Shown here one piece after another: positions 53,418 through 62,475 of a DNA stretch of 64,000 nucleotides. This stretch comes from Paraburkholderia podalyriae. GTDB lineage: Bacteria; Pseudomonadota; Gammaproteobacteria; Burkholderiales; Burkholderiaceae. The DNA is taken from positions 1 to 64,000 of the forward strand of contig NZ_VZQQ01000025.1 in assembly GCF_014397785.1 (NCBI RefSeq). Direction: 5' to 3'. Below the pieces are notes generated by a model, which saw only the letters and a list, made by a program, of their open reading frames with translations, was not told the DNA's origin and searched no databases. Numbering within the stretch: the first letter of the stretch is position 1; every line of letters starts with the position of its first letter. Both the position numbers and the translations under genes were made by a program.

Positions 53418-53527
53418 GATCAAATATCCAGGCGTCGGATTGAGTCGTTAGAGTGAGTCGTTAGTTGGATCCAACCAGTACGACGGACGTCGTACTAGTA
53501 GAAAATCTTTTGAAAATCAGATTTCTT

Positions 53528-53544
53528 ATACGTCATCGTACAAC
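53528..53544 (+). promoter_or_regulatory. aldarate-regulon operator, copy 5 (best form)
   Basis: ATACGTCATCGTACAAC is the version used here as the reference motif. It lies 111 bases upstream of the kdgD start. Confidence 0.75.
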
Positions 53545-53626
53545 AATGAATCCGGTAACTCAACGATGTTTTCACGGCATAATGACCGCTATAGGGTAAA
53601 TACGGAACATCCGGGCAAACTTCGTT

Positions 53627-53643
53627 GTTGTAGGATGACGTAT
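53627..53643 (-). promoter_or_regulatory. aldarate-regulon operator, copy 6
   Basis: On the minus strand it reads ATACGTCATCCTACAAC, one change from copy 5. It lies 44 bases upstream of garD. Confidence 0.75.
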
Positions 53644-53686
53644 GATTGCAGGCGAAGCAGGCTTATCACGCCTTTAGGATCGATCA

Positions 53687-55276
53687 ATGGAACAAACTCC
53701 GCTCTACATCCGCGTTCATCCCAATGACAATGTTGCGATCGTCGTCAACGACGGCGGTCTGGGGGAAGGCGCGGTATTTGCCGATGGCCTCAGGCTGCGC
53801 GAGCGTGTGCCGCAGGGCCACAAGGTCGCGCTGGCCGATCTCGCCGAGGGCGACGAGGTCATCCGCTATAACGTCGTGATCGGCTACGCGCTGAAGTCGC
53901 TGCCGAAGGGCAGCTGGATCAACGAGCACGTGATCCGCATGCCGAGCCCGCCGGGACTCGAAGACCTGCCGATCGCCACCATCAAAGCGCCGGAGATGCC
54001 GCCGCTCGAAGGCTACACGTTCGAGGGTTACCGTAACTCGGACGGCTCGGTAGGCACGCGCAACATCCTCGCGATCACGACCACCGTGCAGTGCGTGGCC
54101 GACGTCGTGCAACACGCGGTCACGCGCATCAAGTCCGAACTGCTGCCGAAATATCCGAATGTCGACGACGTCGTCAGCCTCGGCCACACCTACGGTTGCG
54201 GCGTCGCGATCGACGCGCCCGACGCGATGGTGCCGATCCGCACCGTGCGCAACATCGCGCTGAACCCGAACTTCGGCGGCGAAGTGATGATGGTGAGCCT
54301 CGGCTGCGAGAAGCTGCAGCCCGAGCGTCTGATGCCGCCGGGCACGATTCCGATCGCGGCGGCCGCGGTCGTCGACGACGTCGCCGACATCGGCGATGTC
54401 GCGCTGGACCTGAACGGTGATGTCGTGGTGCTGCAGGACGAATCGCACGTCGGCTTCCAGTCGATGATCACGTCGATCATGAAGATGGCCGAGGGCCACC
54501 TGAAGCGCCTGAACAACCGCCGTCGCGAGACCTGTCCGGCGTCGGATCTGGTAATCGGCGTGCAGTGCGGCGGCAGCGACGCGTTCTCGGGCCTGACCGC
54601 GAACCCGGCCGTCGGTTTCGCGACCGACCTGCTGGTGCGAGCCGGCGCGACCGTGATGTTCTCGGAAGTCACCGAAGTGCGCGACGGCGTCGATCAGCTG
54701 ACCGCGCGCGCGGCCAACGCGGATGTCGCGCAGGCGATCATCCGCGAGATGCAGTGGTACGACGATTACCTGAAGCGCGGCGGCGCCGACCGCAGCGCGA
54801 ACACGACGCCCGGCAACAAGAAGGGCGGCCTGTCGAACATCGTCGAAAAGGCGATGGGCTCGATCATCAAGTCGGGCAACTCGGCGATCTCCGGCGTGCT
54901 GTCGCCGGGCGAGAAGGTGAGCGAGAAAGGCCTCATCTATGCGGCGACGCCGGCTAGCGACTTCATCTGCGGCACGCTGCAGGTCGCCTCGGGCATCACG
55001 CTGCACGTGTTCACGACCGGCCGCGGTACGCCGTACAGCCTCGCCGAAGTGCCGGTCATCAAGGTCGCGACGCGTTCGGACCTCGCGCGCCGCTGGCACG
55101 ATCTGATGGACATCAACGCCGGCACGATCGCGACCGGCCAGTCCAGCATCGAGGAGGTGGGCTGGGAACTGTTCCGCCTGATGCTCGAAGTCGCGAGCGG
55201 CCGCCAGCAAACCTGCGCGGAGAAGCTCGGGCTGCACAATGCGTTGACGCTGTTCAACCCGGCGCCGGTGACCTGA
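53687..55276 (+). CDS. garD: galactarate dehydratase (GarD/UxaA family)
   Basis: 529 residues. It dehydrates meso-galactarate to 5-keto-4-deoxyglucarate. An N-terminal SAF-like domain (about residues 1-95, PLYIRVHPNDNVAIVVNDGG) precedes the altronate-dehydratase-type core: YRNSDGSVGTRNILAITTTV, HTYGCGVAIDAPDA, LGCEKLQPERL, VGVQCGGSDAFSG-like text (observed VIGVQCGGSDAFSGLTANPA). The length fits GarD. A hairpin terminator-like element follows, so the udh gene may have its own or read-through expression. Confidence 0.92.
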   Translation: MEQTPLYIRVHPNDNVAIVVNDGGLGEGAVFADGLRLRERVPQGHKVALADLAEGDEVIRYNVVIGYALKSLPKGSWINEHVIRMPSPPGLEDLPIATIKAPEMPPLEGYTFEGYRNSDGSVGTRNILAITTTVQCVADVVQHAVTRIKSELLPKYPNVDDVVSLGHTYGCGVAIDAPDAMVPIRTVRNIALNPNFGGEVMMVSLGCEKLQPERLMPPGTIPIAAAAVVDDVADIGDVALDLNGDVVVLQDESHVGFQSMITSIMKMAEGHLKRLNNRRRETCPASDLVIGVQCGGSDAFSGLTANPAVGFATDLLVRAGATVMFSEVTEVRDGVDQLTARAANADVAQAIIREMQWYDDYLKRGGADRSANTTPGNKKGGLSNIVEKAMGSIIKSGNSAISGVLSPGEKVSEKGLIYAATPASDFICGTLQVASGITLHVFTTGRGTPYSLAEVPVIKVATRSDLARRWHDLMDINAGTIATGQSSIEEVGWELFRLMLEVASGRQQTCAEKLGLHNALTLFNPAPVT

Positions 55277-55302
55277 TCAGGCACCTTGTCCCGTCCAACC
55301 TC

Positions 55303-55340
55303 AGGCGAGCGCCGGTCCAACCAGCGCTCGCCTTTCTGTT
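55303..55340 (+). terminator. hairpin after garD
   Basis: AGGCGAGCGC at 55303-55312 pairs perfectly with GCGCTCGCCT at 55324-55333, followed by TTCTGTT. It resembles a weak intrinsic terminator between garD and udh. Confidence 0.6.
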
Positions 55341-55376
55341 CAGATGACCCGATCGCCATTCCAAAAGCAAAGAGAC

Positions 55377-56228
55377 ATGACCGATTTGAACGTTGACCGC
55401 TCCGCGGCAAAGAAACCATTCCGCCGTCTGCTGCTCACCGGCGCCGCGGGCAACCTCGGCAAGCAACTGCGTCCCGCGCTCGCGCAATGGGCCGACATCG
55501 TGCGCGTGTCCGATATCGCGCCGCTCGGCGAAGTCGCCGCGCACGAGGAAGCGGCCGTCGTCAATCTCGCCGACGAAGCGGCCGTGCACGCGCTGCTCGA
55601 AGGCGTGGACGCGGCGGTGCATCTCGGCGGAATTTCCGCCGAAGCGCCATTCGAAGACCTGCTCGAAGCGAACATCCGCGGCCTGTACAACCTGTACTCG
55701 GCCGCTCAGAAGCACGGCGTGAAGCGCATCATCTACGCGAGCTCGAATCACGCGGTGGGTTTCCATCCGGTGACGTCGGTTCTCGATACCGAAGCGCCGC
55801 TGCGTCCGGACGGCCTGTACGGCGTGACGAAGTGCTTCGGCGAATCGCTGTCGCGCTATTACTTCGACCGCTTCGGCCTCGAAACCGTATGTCTGCGGAT
55901 CGGCTCGTCGTTCGAGCAGCCGAAGACCGCGCGCATGCTGGTCACGTATCTGAGCTACCGCGACTTCATCGAACTCGTGCGCTGCTCGCTGTTCACGAAC
56001 CGCGTCGGCCACGCGATCGTCTATGGCGTATCGGACAATCGCATCTCGTGGGTCGACAACACGAACGCGGCGTTCCTCGGCTACCGTCCGCAAGACAGCT
56101 CGGCGCAATTCGAGCACCTGTTCCCGCCGAGCGCCCCCGACACGCGCTTCGACGACCCGACTCAGTTGTACCAGGGTGGCCCGTTCGTGCTCGCCGGGCC
56201 GATGGAGCCGAAGCGGGAGCCCAAATAA
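55377..56228 (+). CDS. udh: uronate dehydrogenase (Udh)
   Basis: 283 residues from ATG 55377. It oxidises D-galacturonate or D-glucuronate to the aldarolactone with NAD. The N-terminal FRRLLLTGAAGNLGKQLRP, HLGGISAEAPFEDLLEANIRG, KRIIYASSNHAVGFHP, the Tyr-x3-Lys LYGVTKCFGESL and VCLRIGSSFEQP match the characterised Pseudomonas enzyme very closely. Its stop overlaps the lactonase start (TAATG), so the next enzyme is made in step. Confidence 0.92.
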   Translation: MTDLNVDRSAAKKPFRRLLLTGAAGNLGKQLRPALAQWADIVRVSDIAPLGEVAAHEEAAVVNLADEAAVHALLEGVDAAVHLGGISAEAPFEDLLEANIRGLYNLYSAAQKHGVKRIIYASSNHAVGFHPVTSVLDTEAPLRPDGLYGVTKCFGESLSRYYFDRFGLETVCLRIGSSFEQPKTARMLVTYLSYRDFIELVRCSLFTNRVGHAIVYGVSDNRISWVDNTNAAFLGYRPQDSSAQFEHLFPPSAPDTRFDDPTQLYQGGPFVLAGPMEPKREPK

Positions 56229-57157
56229 TGAGCGCGAATCCGCAAGTGGAGCGGCTCGAAGCGGCCGGTCCGTTGCCCGCTGCCACGGGCGAAAGCCCGG
56301 TCTGGCGCGCGGCCGGGCAGGCGCTGTACTGGGTCGACATTCCGGCGAAAAAAATCGTGCGCGGCTCGCTCGCGACCGGCCAGCGCACCGAATGGCTGCT
56401 CCCGGAACAGGTCGCCTGTATCGCATTCGATCGCGCCGGCACCGTGCTCGCCGGCTGCGAGACCGGGTTGTTCGCGGTCACGCTCGCGGACGCGTCGCGA
56501 GCGGCGAGCGGCGAGCCGCTGACAGCGTCGCTGCGCAAGCTCGCGGCGCCTGAATTCCCGCACGGCGGCATGCGTTTCAACGACGGCCGATGCGATCGGC
56601 AAGGGCGCTTCTGGGCCGGCACGATGGTCATGGACATGGCGGCGGCGATCCCGGGCGGCGCGCTATACCGCTTCGACGAGAAGGGCGTGCTGTCCGCGCC
56701 GGTCGTCGCTTCGCTGATCACGCAGAACGGCCTCGGCTGGTCGCCGGACGGCACGACGATGTATCTGTCCGACTCGCATCCGCTGCGCCGGCTGATCTGG
56801 GCGTTCGACTACGACGTCGAAACCGCCGAGCCGCGCAACCGCCGCGTGTTCGCCGATCTGCATCACTACTCGGGCCGCCCGGACGGCGCGGCGGTCGATG
56901 CCGACGGCTGCTACTGGATCTGCGCGAACGACGCCGGTCTGTTGCTGCGTTTTACGCCGCAGGGCAAGCTGGACCGGCAGATTCCAGTGCCGGCCATCAA
57001 GCCTGCGATGTGCGCGTTCGGCGGGCGGGATCTCGATACGCTGTTCGTCACGTCGATTCGCCCGGCCAACGGCGCGAGCGAGCACGACGGCCATGTGTTC
57101 GCGCTGCGGCCCGGCGTGAGCGGGCTGCCTGAGCCCGAGTTTGCGGGCAAATTGTAA
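56228..57157 (+). CDS. SMP-30/gluconolactonase-type aldarolactonase
   Basis: 309 residues. It opens the lactone from Udh to galactarate or glucarate. SMP-30 hallmarks are ATGESPVWRAAGQALYWVD (metal Glu), GGMRFNDGRCDRQGRFWAGT, NGLGWSPDGTTMYLSDS and RPDGAAVDADGCYWIC, giving the metal ligands Glu, Asn and Asp of the six-bladed propeller. The start ATG overlaps the udh stop. A terminator hairpin follows at 57178. Confidence 0.9.
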   Translation: MSANPQVERLEAAGPLPAATGESPVWRAAGQALYWVDIPAKKIVRGSLATGQRTEWLLPEQVACIAFDRAGTVLAGCETGLFAVTLADASRAASGEPLTASLRKLAAPEFPHGGMRFNDGRCDRQGRFWAGTMVMDMAAAIPGGALYRFDEKGVLSAPVVASLITQNGLGWSPDGTTMYLSDSHPLRRLIWAFDYDVETAEPRNRRVFADLHHYSGRPDGAAVDADGCYWICANDAGLLLRFTPQGKLDRQIPVPAIKPAMCAFGGRDLDTLFVTSIRPANGASEHDGHVFALRPGVSGLPEPEFAGKL

Positions 57158-57177
57158 TGTTGCTTACGTAAAGCGTG

Positions 57178-57208
57178 CGCCGGGACGAAGTTTTTCTCCC
57201 GGCGTTTT
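57178..57208 (+). terminator. terminator after the lactonase gene
   Basis: CGCCGGGA at 57178-57185 pairs with TCCCGGCG at 57197-57204 over a loop, followed by TTTTCATTT. Confidence 0.75.
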
Positions 57209-57242
57209 CATTTCTTGATGCCGTTCGTGTGGCCCTATATTT

Positions 57243-57259
57243 GTCACTCATCGTACAAC
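57243..57259 (+). promoter_or_regulatory. aldarate-regulon operator, copy 7
   Basis: GTCACTCATCGTACAAC shares the right 11 bases exactly with copy 5. It lies just after the lactonase terminator. Confidence 0.65.
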
Positions 57260-57376
57260 GTGTGGTGTGAAGGCCACGACCCCACGCGTTTCGTCGACAA
57301 AAACAACACCCCCGGCGACCTCGCCGATTCCCTCGCCATCCAATGCCAGCCGGCATGACGCCTTGGTGGCGGACCA

Positions 57377-57405
57377 CGCCGGTCATACGTACCGGCGCTT
57401 TTCTT
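57377..57405 (+). terminator. hairpin with T-rich tail between operators 7 and 8
   Basis: CGCCGGT at 57377-57383 pairs with ACCGGCG at 57391-57397, and CTTTTCTT follows. It could end a short transcript of about 100 bases begun near copy 7. Confidence 0.45.
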
Positions 57406-57455
57406 GATGCGGGTAAATACCGTCTGTACAAGTTAAAACCCCTTTTATAGACTTC

Positions 57456-57472
57456 ATATGTCGTCGTACAAC
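57456..57472 (+). promoter_or_regulatory. aldarate-regulon operator, copy 8
   Basis: ATATGTCGTCGTACAAC differs from copy 5 at two positions and is flanked by CATATG on both sides (57455-57477). It lies about 295 bases upstream of the TRAP binding-protein gene. Confidence 0.7.
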
Positions 57473-57766
57473 ATATGAGCCCAAACAAATGGCTTTCTGT
57501 GCTTGTGCGGCAGCCCGATGCGGCGGGTTTCAGGTTCGTAATGCGGCTGCGATCGATGCAGCGTACATATCCGAAGCCGGCCGGCGTGATTGAAGTAAGT
57601 AGTCGAGTTGTCCACTGGAGTGCTGGATTATCTGTGCCGGGGAAGTCGCACAGCCAGTACGGCCACCGCCCGCACCTGTGAAGGGGTGAGCGCGAAGCCG
57701 GAGACGCGTCAAAACCATGTCACATCCGCTATCGATGGGATGGTCCATTTTTCAAGGAATGTCACG

Positions 57767-58759
57767 ATGAACAAGAAGTTTGCCTCTTCCCGTGTTTCGA
57801 TGATCGTCGCAGCCGCGGCGTTGGCGTTCAGCACGATGTCGGCTGAAGCGCGCGTGTTCCGCGTTGCCGACGTGCACGGCGACACCTTCCCGACCAACAT
57901 GGCGGTGAAGTACATGGGCGAGGAGATCGGCAAGGCGACCGGCGGCAAGGACTCCGTGAAGGTGTTCGGCAACAGCGCGCTGGGTTCGGAAAACGACACG
58001 ATCGACCAGGTTCGTATCGGCGCACTCGACATGGCGCGTGCCAACGGTGCTGCGTTCAACGAAATCGTGCCGGAATCGATGATCCCGTCGCTGCCGTTCC
58101 TGTTCCGCGACGTCGACCATTTCCGCAAGGTCATGTACGGTCCGGAAGGTCAGAAGATTCTCGACGCGTTCACGGCGAAGGGCATGATCGCGCTGACGTT
58201 CTACGAGAGCGGCGCACGCTCGATGTACGCGAAGAAGGCGATCAAGTCGCCGGCTGACATGAAGGGCCTGAAGGTCCGCGTGCAGCCGTCCGACCTGATG
58301 GTCGACGAAATCAAGGCAATGGGCGGCACGCCGACCCCGATGCCGTTCTCGGAAGTCTATACGGGCCTGAAGACCGGCCTCGTCGACGGCGCCGAAAACA
58401 ACCTGCCGTCGTACGAAGAAACCAAGCACTTCGAAGTCGCTCAGGTCTACTCGGAAACCCAGCATTCGATGACGCCGGAAGTGCTGGTGTTCTCGAAGAA
58501 GGTGTGGGACACGCTGTCGCCGCAAGAGCAGCAGATCATCAAGAAGGCCGCGGCCGACTCGGTGCCGTACTACCAGAAGCTGTGGACCGCGCGCGAAGCC
58601 GACGCACAGAAGGCCGTCACGAAGGGTGGCGCAACGGTCATCACGGCTTCGCAGATCGACCGCGCGGCTTTCGTGAAGGTGATGCAGCCTGTGTGGGCGA
58701 AGTACGAAAAGACCCCGCAGATGAAGCAGATCGTCGACGAGATCGAAGCAATCAAGTAA
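57767..58759 (+). CDS. TRAP transporter substrate-binding protein (DctP family)
   Basis: 330 residues from ATG 57767 (AAGGAATG just upstream). A signal peptide ends at STMSAEA. TRAP features are HGDTFPTNMAVKYMGEEI, FLFRDVDHFRKVMYGPEG, the substrate arginine in GLKVRVQPSDLM and LKTGLVDGAENNLPSYEETK. The group that includes uronate-binding TRAP proteins has this wording. With the two membrane genes after it and the regulon operators, galacturonate/glucuronate uptake is likely. Confidence 0.9.
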   Translation: MNKKFASSRVSMIVAAAALAFSTMSAEARVFRVADVHGDTFPTNMAVKYMGEEIGKATGGKDSVKVFGNSALGSENDTIDQVRIGALDMARANGAAFNEIVPESMIPSLPFLFRDVDHFRKVMYGPEGQKILDAFTAKGMIALTFYESGARSMYAKKAIKSPADMKGLKVRVQPSDLMVDEIKAMGGTPTPMPFSEVYTGLKTGLVDGAENNLPSYEETKHFEVAQVYSETQHSMTPEVLVFSKKVWDTLSPQEQQIIKKAAADSVPYYQKLWTAREADAQKAVTKGGATVITASQIDRAAFVKVMQPVWAKYEKTPQMKQIVDEIEAIK

Positions 58760-58937
58760 GTCACGCGTCCCGGACGCAATCAGCAATAGCAACGCTTGTC
58801 GCAACAGCGGCGTGAATGGTCCCGCGAGGAAACTCGCGAGACCTTCCGCCGCGCGATGTCGCGCGCGCGTTCAGATCGCGTCACACCGGGACGGCGGAAC
58901 ATCAAGCACAAGGTCGGTCGTAAGCAAGGACAGGGTC

Positions 58938-59453
58938 ATGAGTTTCCTGAAACGCCCAAATGATTTTCTTTTTCGCGTGCTGCTGGTCGTGGCGTCGTTT
59001 AGCCTCGCCGCGCTTTGCCTGCTCGTGATTTATAGCGTGGTGTTGCGCTACGTGTTTAACGACGCGCCCGATTTCGTTGAGCCCATCGCATTGTTGCAGG
59101 TGATCCTGATCGCGATGTTCGGCGCCGCGCTGAAGGTTCGCGAGGGCGGTCACATCGGACTCGACTCGCTCGTCAAGAAACTGCCCGAGAAGGGCCAGGT
59201 GATCGCGAAAGGGATTCAGCACCTGTGTCTGGTCGCTTTCGCGGTGGCGGTTTTCGTCGGTTGCTTCGAGATGGCGGAAACCACGATGGGCGACCGCATT
59301 CCGATCATCGGCGTGCCGGAAGGCGTGCGCTACTGCATCCCGATCTTCGCGAGTGTGTGCATCGCGTTGTTCTCGATCGAGCATCTGCTCGATCTGTTCG
59401 CCAGCACCCCGAAGGCGCATACGCTCGAACTCTCCGCCACGGAACAAAAATAG
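58938..59453 (+). CDS. TRAP transporter small membrane subunit (DctQ family)
   Basis: 171 residues from ATG 58938 with AAGGACAGGG upstream; an open frame that begins earlier (58812) would add 42 residues of no clear type. Four hydrophobic helices are visible, and the helix-3 text GGHIGLDSLVKKLP is typical of DctQ. It is 178 bases after the binding-protein gene and 7 bases before the large subunit. Confidence 0.87.
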   Translation: MSFLKRPNDFLFRVLLVVASFSLAALCLLVIYSVVLRYVFNDAPDFVEPIALLQVILIAMFGAALKVREGGHIGLDSLVKKLPEKGQVIAKGIQHLCLVAFAVAVFVGCFEMAETTMGDRIPIIGVPEGVRYCIPIFASVCIALFSIEHLLDLFASTPKAHTLELSATEQK

Positions 59454-59460
59454 AACCATC

Positions 59461-60813
59461 ATGGAACTTGCCCTTCTTACCGCCAGTTTTCTTGTCTTCC
59501 TCTTTCTAGGGGTTCCGGTTTCATTTGCGTTGGGCCTGTCCTGCGTTCTGACGTATCTGTTCGAAGGCCTGCCGACGGCGACGGCGATGCAGTCGATGAT
59601 CTCGGGCATGAACGGTTTCTCGTTCCTCGCGGTCCCGTTCTTCATCTTCTCCGGCGAGCTGATGCTCCACGGCGGCATCGCCGACCGCATCCTGCGTTTC
59701 GCGCAGGCCACGGTCGGCCATTTCCGCGGCGGCCTCGGCATGGCCAACGTGGTCGCCTGTACGCTGTTCGGCGGCGTGTCGGGTTCGCCGACCGCGGACA
59801 CGTCGGCCATGGGCGGCGTCGTGATCCCGATGATGAAGCGCGAAGGTTATAGCGCCGCCTACGCGGTCAACGTAACCACGCACTCGTCGCTGGCCGGCGC
59901 GCTGATGCCGACGTCGACCAACATGATCATCTACGCGTTCGCGGCGCAAGGCGTGAGCGGCGTGCTGAACGGCAAGCAGTTGAGCGGCGTGTCGATCGGC
60001 GATCTGCTGTTCTCGGGTCTGTTGCCGGTGCTGTGGGTGATGGGCCTCGTGCTGATCGCCGCTTACTGGCAGGCCGTCAAGTTCGGCTATCCGCGCCGTC
60101 CCGACGGTTCGACCGAACTGCAGCGTTTCCCGGGCTGGATGGCCGTGCTGCGTACCTTCATCGGCGCGGTGCCGGGTCTGATGGTCATCGCGATCATTCT
60201 GTTCTGCGTGGCGCGCGGTATCGCCACCGCAACAGAGGCGGCCGCGATCGCCGTCGGTTATTCGCTGATTCTGACCATCGTCGTGTATCGCTCGCTGACG
60301 ATGAAGAAGCTCGGTCACGCGCTCGGCAAGGCCGCGAAAACGACCGGCGTGGTACTGCTGCTGATCGGCGTGTCGAACATGTTGCGCTTCCAGATGGCGT
60401 ATCTGGAGATTCCGGAGGCGATCGAACGCATGCTCGACGGCGCGACCTCGCTGCCGTGGCTGATGTTGTTATACATCAACGTGATTCAGGTGTTCCTCGG
60501 TACGTTCGTCGACATGGCGGCGCACATCCTGATCACGACCCCGCTGTTCCTGCCGATGGCGATGCACAACGGCGTGGGCCCGGTCCAGTTCGGCATCATG
60601 ATTCTGCTGAACTGCGCATTGGGTCTGGTGCATCCGCCGATTGGCTCGGTGCAGTTCATTGGTTGCGCAATTGGCAATGTGTCCATAGGGGAAACTACTA
60701 AGGTGGCGTGGCCGTATTACCTCGCTATCTTCTCGGCCATCAATATTGTCACCTATGTCCCGTGGTTCTCGACCTGGTTACCGAGCATCATCAACGGCCA
60801 TCCGGTGTTCTGA
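59461..60813 (+). CDS. TRAP transporter large membrane subunit (DctM family)
   Basis: 450 residues. About 12-13 helices are seen with the DctM marks FLFLGVPVSFALGLSCVLTY, AVPFFIFSGELMLHGGIADR, GVSGSPTADTSAMGGVVIP and CALGLVHPPIGSV. The ribosome site is weak and the gap to DctQ is 7 bases, which suggests translational coupling. It forms the sodium-dependent transport channel. Confidence 0.91.
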   Translation: MELALLTASFLVFLFLGVPVSFALGLSCVLTYLFEGLPTATAMQSMISGMNGFSFLAVPFFIFSGELMLHGGIADRILRFAQATVGHFRGGLGMANVVACTLFGGVSGSPTADTSAMGGVVIPMMKREGYSAAYAVNVTTHSSLAGALMPTSTNMIIYAFAAQGVSGVLNGKQLSGVSIGDLLFSGLLPVLWVMGLVLIAAYWQAVKFGYPRRPDGSTELQRFPGWMAVLRTFIGAVPGLMVIAIILFCVARGIATATEAAAIAVGYSLILTIVVYRSLTMKKLGHALGKAAKTTGVVLLLIGVSNMLRFQMAYLEIPEAIERMLDGATSLPWLMLLYINVIQVFLGTFVDMAAHILITTPLFLPMAMHNGVGPVQFGIMILLNCALGLVHPPIGSVQFIGCAIGNVSIGETTKVAWPYYLAIFSAINIVTYVPWFSTWLPSIINGHPVF

Positions 60814-60890
60814 TCCAAATAAAACGTCTTACCCACACTCAGCGGCGCTCGCATAGGCCGCGTCAGAAAGTTATTAACAAAGGAGTAAAA

Positions 60891-62102
60891 ATGAAAAAGA
60901 CTCTCTTAGCTTCGGCCTTGGGGTTGGTCGCCCTGGGCGCGCATGCGCAAAGCAGCGTGACGCTTTACGGTATCGTCGATACGGGCCTGGGTTGGCAGAA
61001 CAGCTCGGCGTCGCTGACCACGGCGGCGAAACCGCAGACCGTCCCTGGCGCCTCGCAAGTCAAGATGATCAACGGCATTTGGGCAGGCAGCCGTTTCGGT
61101 TTGAAGGGCTCGGAAGATCTGGGTGGCGGCACGAGGACGATTTTCCAGTTGGAAGAAGGCTTTAACAGCGCAACCGGCGCGCAAAGCGTCTCGGGTCTGG
61201 CATTCAACCGCCAGGCATGGGTCGGTCTGACGAACGCGCAGTTCGGTACGCTGACGGCAGGCCGCGGCTACACCTCGTACTACACGCTGCTCTCGCCGTA
61301 TAGCCCGACCACGTGGCTGACTGGTGCATACGGTGCGCATCCGGGTGATATCGACTCGCTGGACACGACGTTCCGGGTGAACAACCAACTGGTTTATACC
61401 TCGCCGAGCTTTGCCGGTCTGACGGTTAGCGGTTCGTACGCACTGGGCGGCAACGCGGGCAGCTTCGCAGCCGGCCAAACCTGGAGCGTTGCGGCACAGT
61501 ACCTGAACGGCCCGATCGGTGTCGCGGCAGGTATCCAGCGCATTGACAACGCGGCAACCGTTGCCACCCCCGCTTGGAATTCGACGGCGTCGAACAACGG
61601 CACTCAGCCGTCCGTCTCGGCAATCAACAACGGCTTCCAGACCGCAGCGAAGCAGCAGCGCATTGCGGTGACGGGTGGTTACGCGTTCAGCTCGCAGTGG
61701 GACGTTTCGTTCGCATACTCGAACGTTAAATACACGGCGGGCCAGGCTTCGCTGTTCCACGACACGCAGATCTGGAATACCGGTGGCGCAGTGCTGCACT
61801 GGAAGCCGATCTCGGTGCTGGACGTGGCCGCTGGCTATAGCTACACCCGTGCAACGTCGTCGAACGGCATTCAGAGCACGGCTAGCTACAGCCAGTTCAA
61901 CCTGTCGCAGTACTACTCGCTGTCCAAGCGCACCGGTCTGTACGCACTCGAAGCGTATCAGCGCGCTAGCGGCCAGACGCTGTCGGGCAATGGCAAGTCC
62001 ATCATCAACGCAGTGGCAAGCATCGGTGACGGCCAGAACGGTGCGCCGTCCTCGTCGCGTAGCCAGACCGCGGTTGGCGTGGGTATCATCCACAAGTTCT
62101 AG
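60891..62102 (+). CDS. Burkholderia-type trimeric outer-membrane porin
   Basis: 403 residues from ATG 60891 (AAAGGAG 5 bases upstream). A signal peptide (MKKTLLASALGLVALGAHAQ) is followed by SSVTLYGIVDTGLGW and RFGLKGSEDLGGGTRTIFQL, both signatures of the beta-proteobacterial porin_4 family. It ends with the outer-membrane sorting pattern VGVGIIHKF. It follows the TRAP genes after 77 bases and so probably supplies the outer-membrane route for the uronates. Confidence 0.92.
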   Translation: MKKTLLASALGLVALGAHAQSSVTLYGIVDTGLGWQNSSASLTTAAKPQTVPGASQVKMINGIWAGSRFGLKGSEDLGGGTRTIFQLEEGFNSATGAQSVSGLAFNRQAWVGLTNAQFGTLTAGRGYTSYYTLLSPYSPTTWLTGAYGAHPGDIDSLDTTFRVNNQLVYTSPSFAGLTVSGSYALGGNAGSFAAGQTWSVAAQYLNGPIGVAAGIQRIDNAATVATPAWNSTASNNGTQPSVSAINNGFQTAAKQQRIAVTGGYAFSSQWDVSFAYSNVKYTAGQASLFHDTQIWNTGGAVLHWKPISVLDVAAGYSYTRATSSNGIQSTASYSQFNLSQYYSLSKRTGLYALEAYQRASGQTLSGNGKSIINAVASIGDGQNGAPSSSRSQTAVGVGIIHKF

Positions 62103-62180
62103 ACAGTTACTGAATACATGGCGGCGCGTTGTTTTGCCGCCACATCGACGCAGTTTTTTCGCGTCGTCAGTCTCGCAAAG

Positions 62181-62209
62181 CTGCGCATGTCGAGTGCGCA
62201 GTTTTTTTT
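62181..62209 (+). terminator. terminator after the porin
   Basis: CTGCGCA (62181-62187) pairs with TGCGCAG (62195-62201), followed by eight T residues. Confidence 0.85.
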
Positions 62210-62475
62210 GATGCGCCGTTTTTTGATGCATCGAAAGCGCCGGTCTCGCTGGCGCTGTCAGATCATCGCGACATCCCTGTGACTTCAGCGTGCAGCACGC
62301 GACGTCAGCACGAGATCGCTTTCTCCAGGCCGATCAGGCCGCCGACCACAAACGCCCACCCGTTGCCAGTTTTCGCGCTTCACGTCGGTGACGATTGGGG
62401 CGGCATGCCGCGCGGGTTTTCGCGCTACGATAAGAGCCCGGCGCGCCCGCTGCGCCGTTTCGCCAGGAGACGTCG
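62210..62475. other. intergenic, no gene seen
   Basis: The 266-base stretch has no frame with a known motif. It contains the promoter side of the next gene and a possible ribosome site CAGGAG at 62465-62470. Confidence 0.5.

Larger units (their letters stand above)
57158..57766. promoter_or_regulatory. 609-base gap with two operators and internal hairpins
   Basis: It contains the lactonase terminator, operator copies 7 and 8 and a second hairpin with a short T-run between them. The rest, including 57480-57766, shows no supported gene. The long distance to the TRAP gene suggests a regulated leader. Confidence 0.6.

Noticed and set aside
57343..57450. Small plus-strand frame of about 36 codons in the gap before the TRAP genes
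   Set aside because: No ribosome site, and it spans the hairpin between operators; coding is unlikely.
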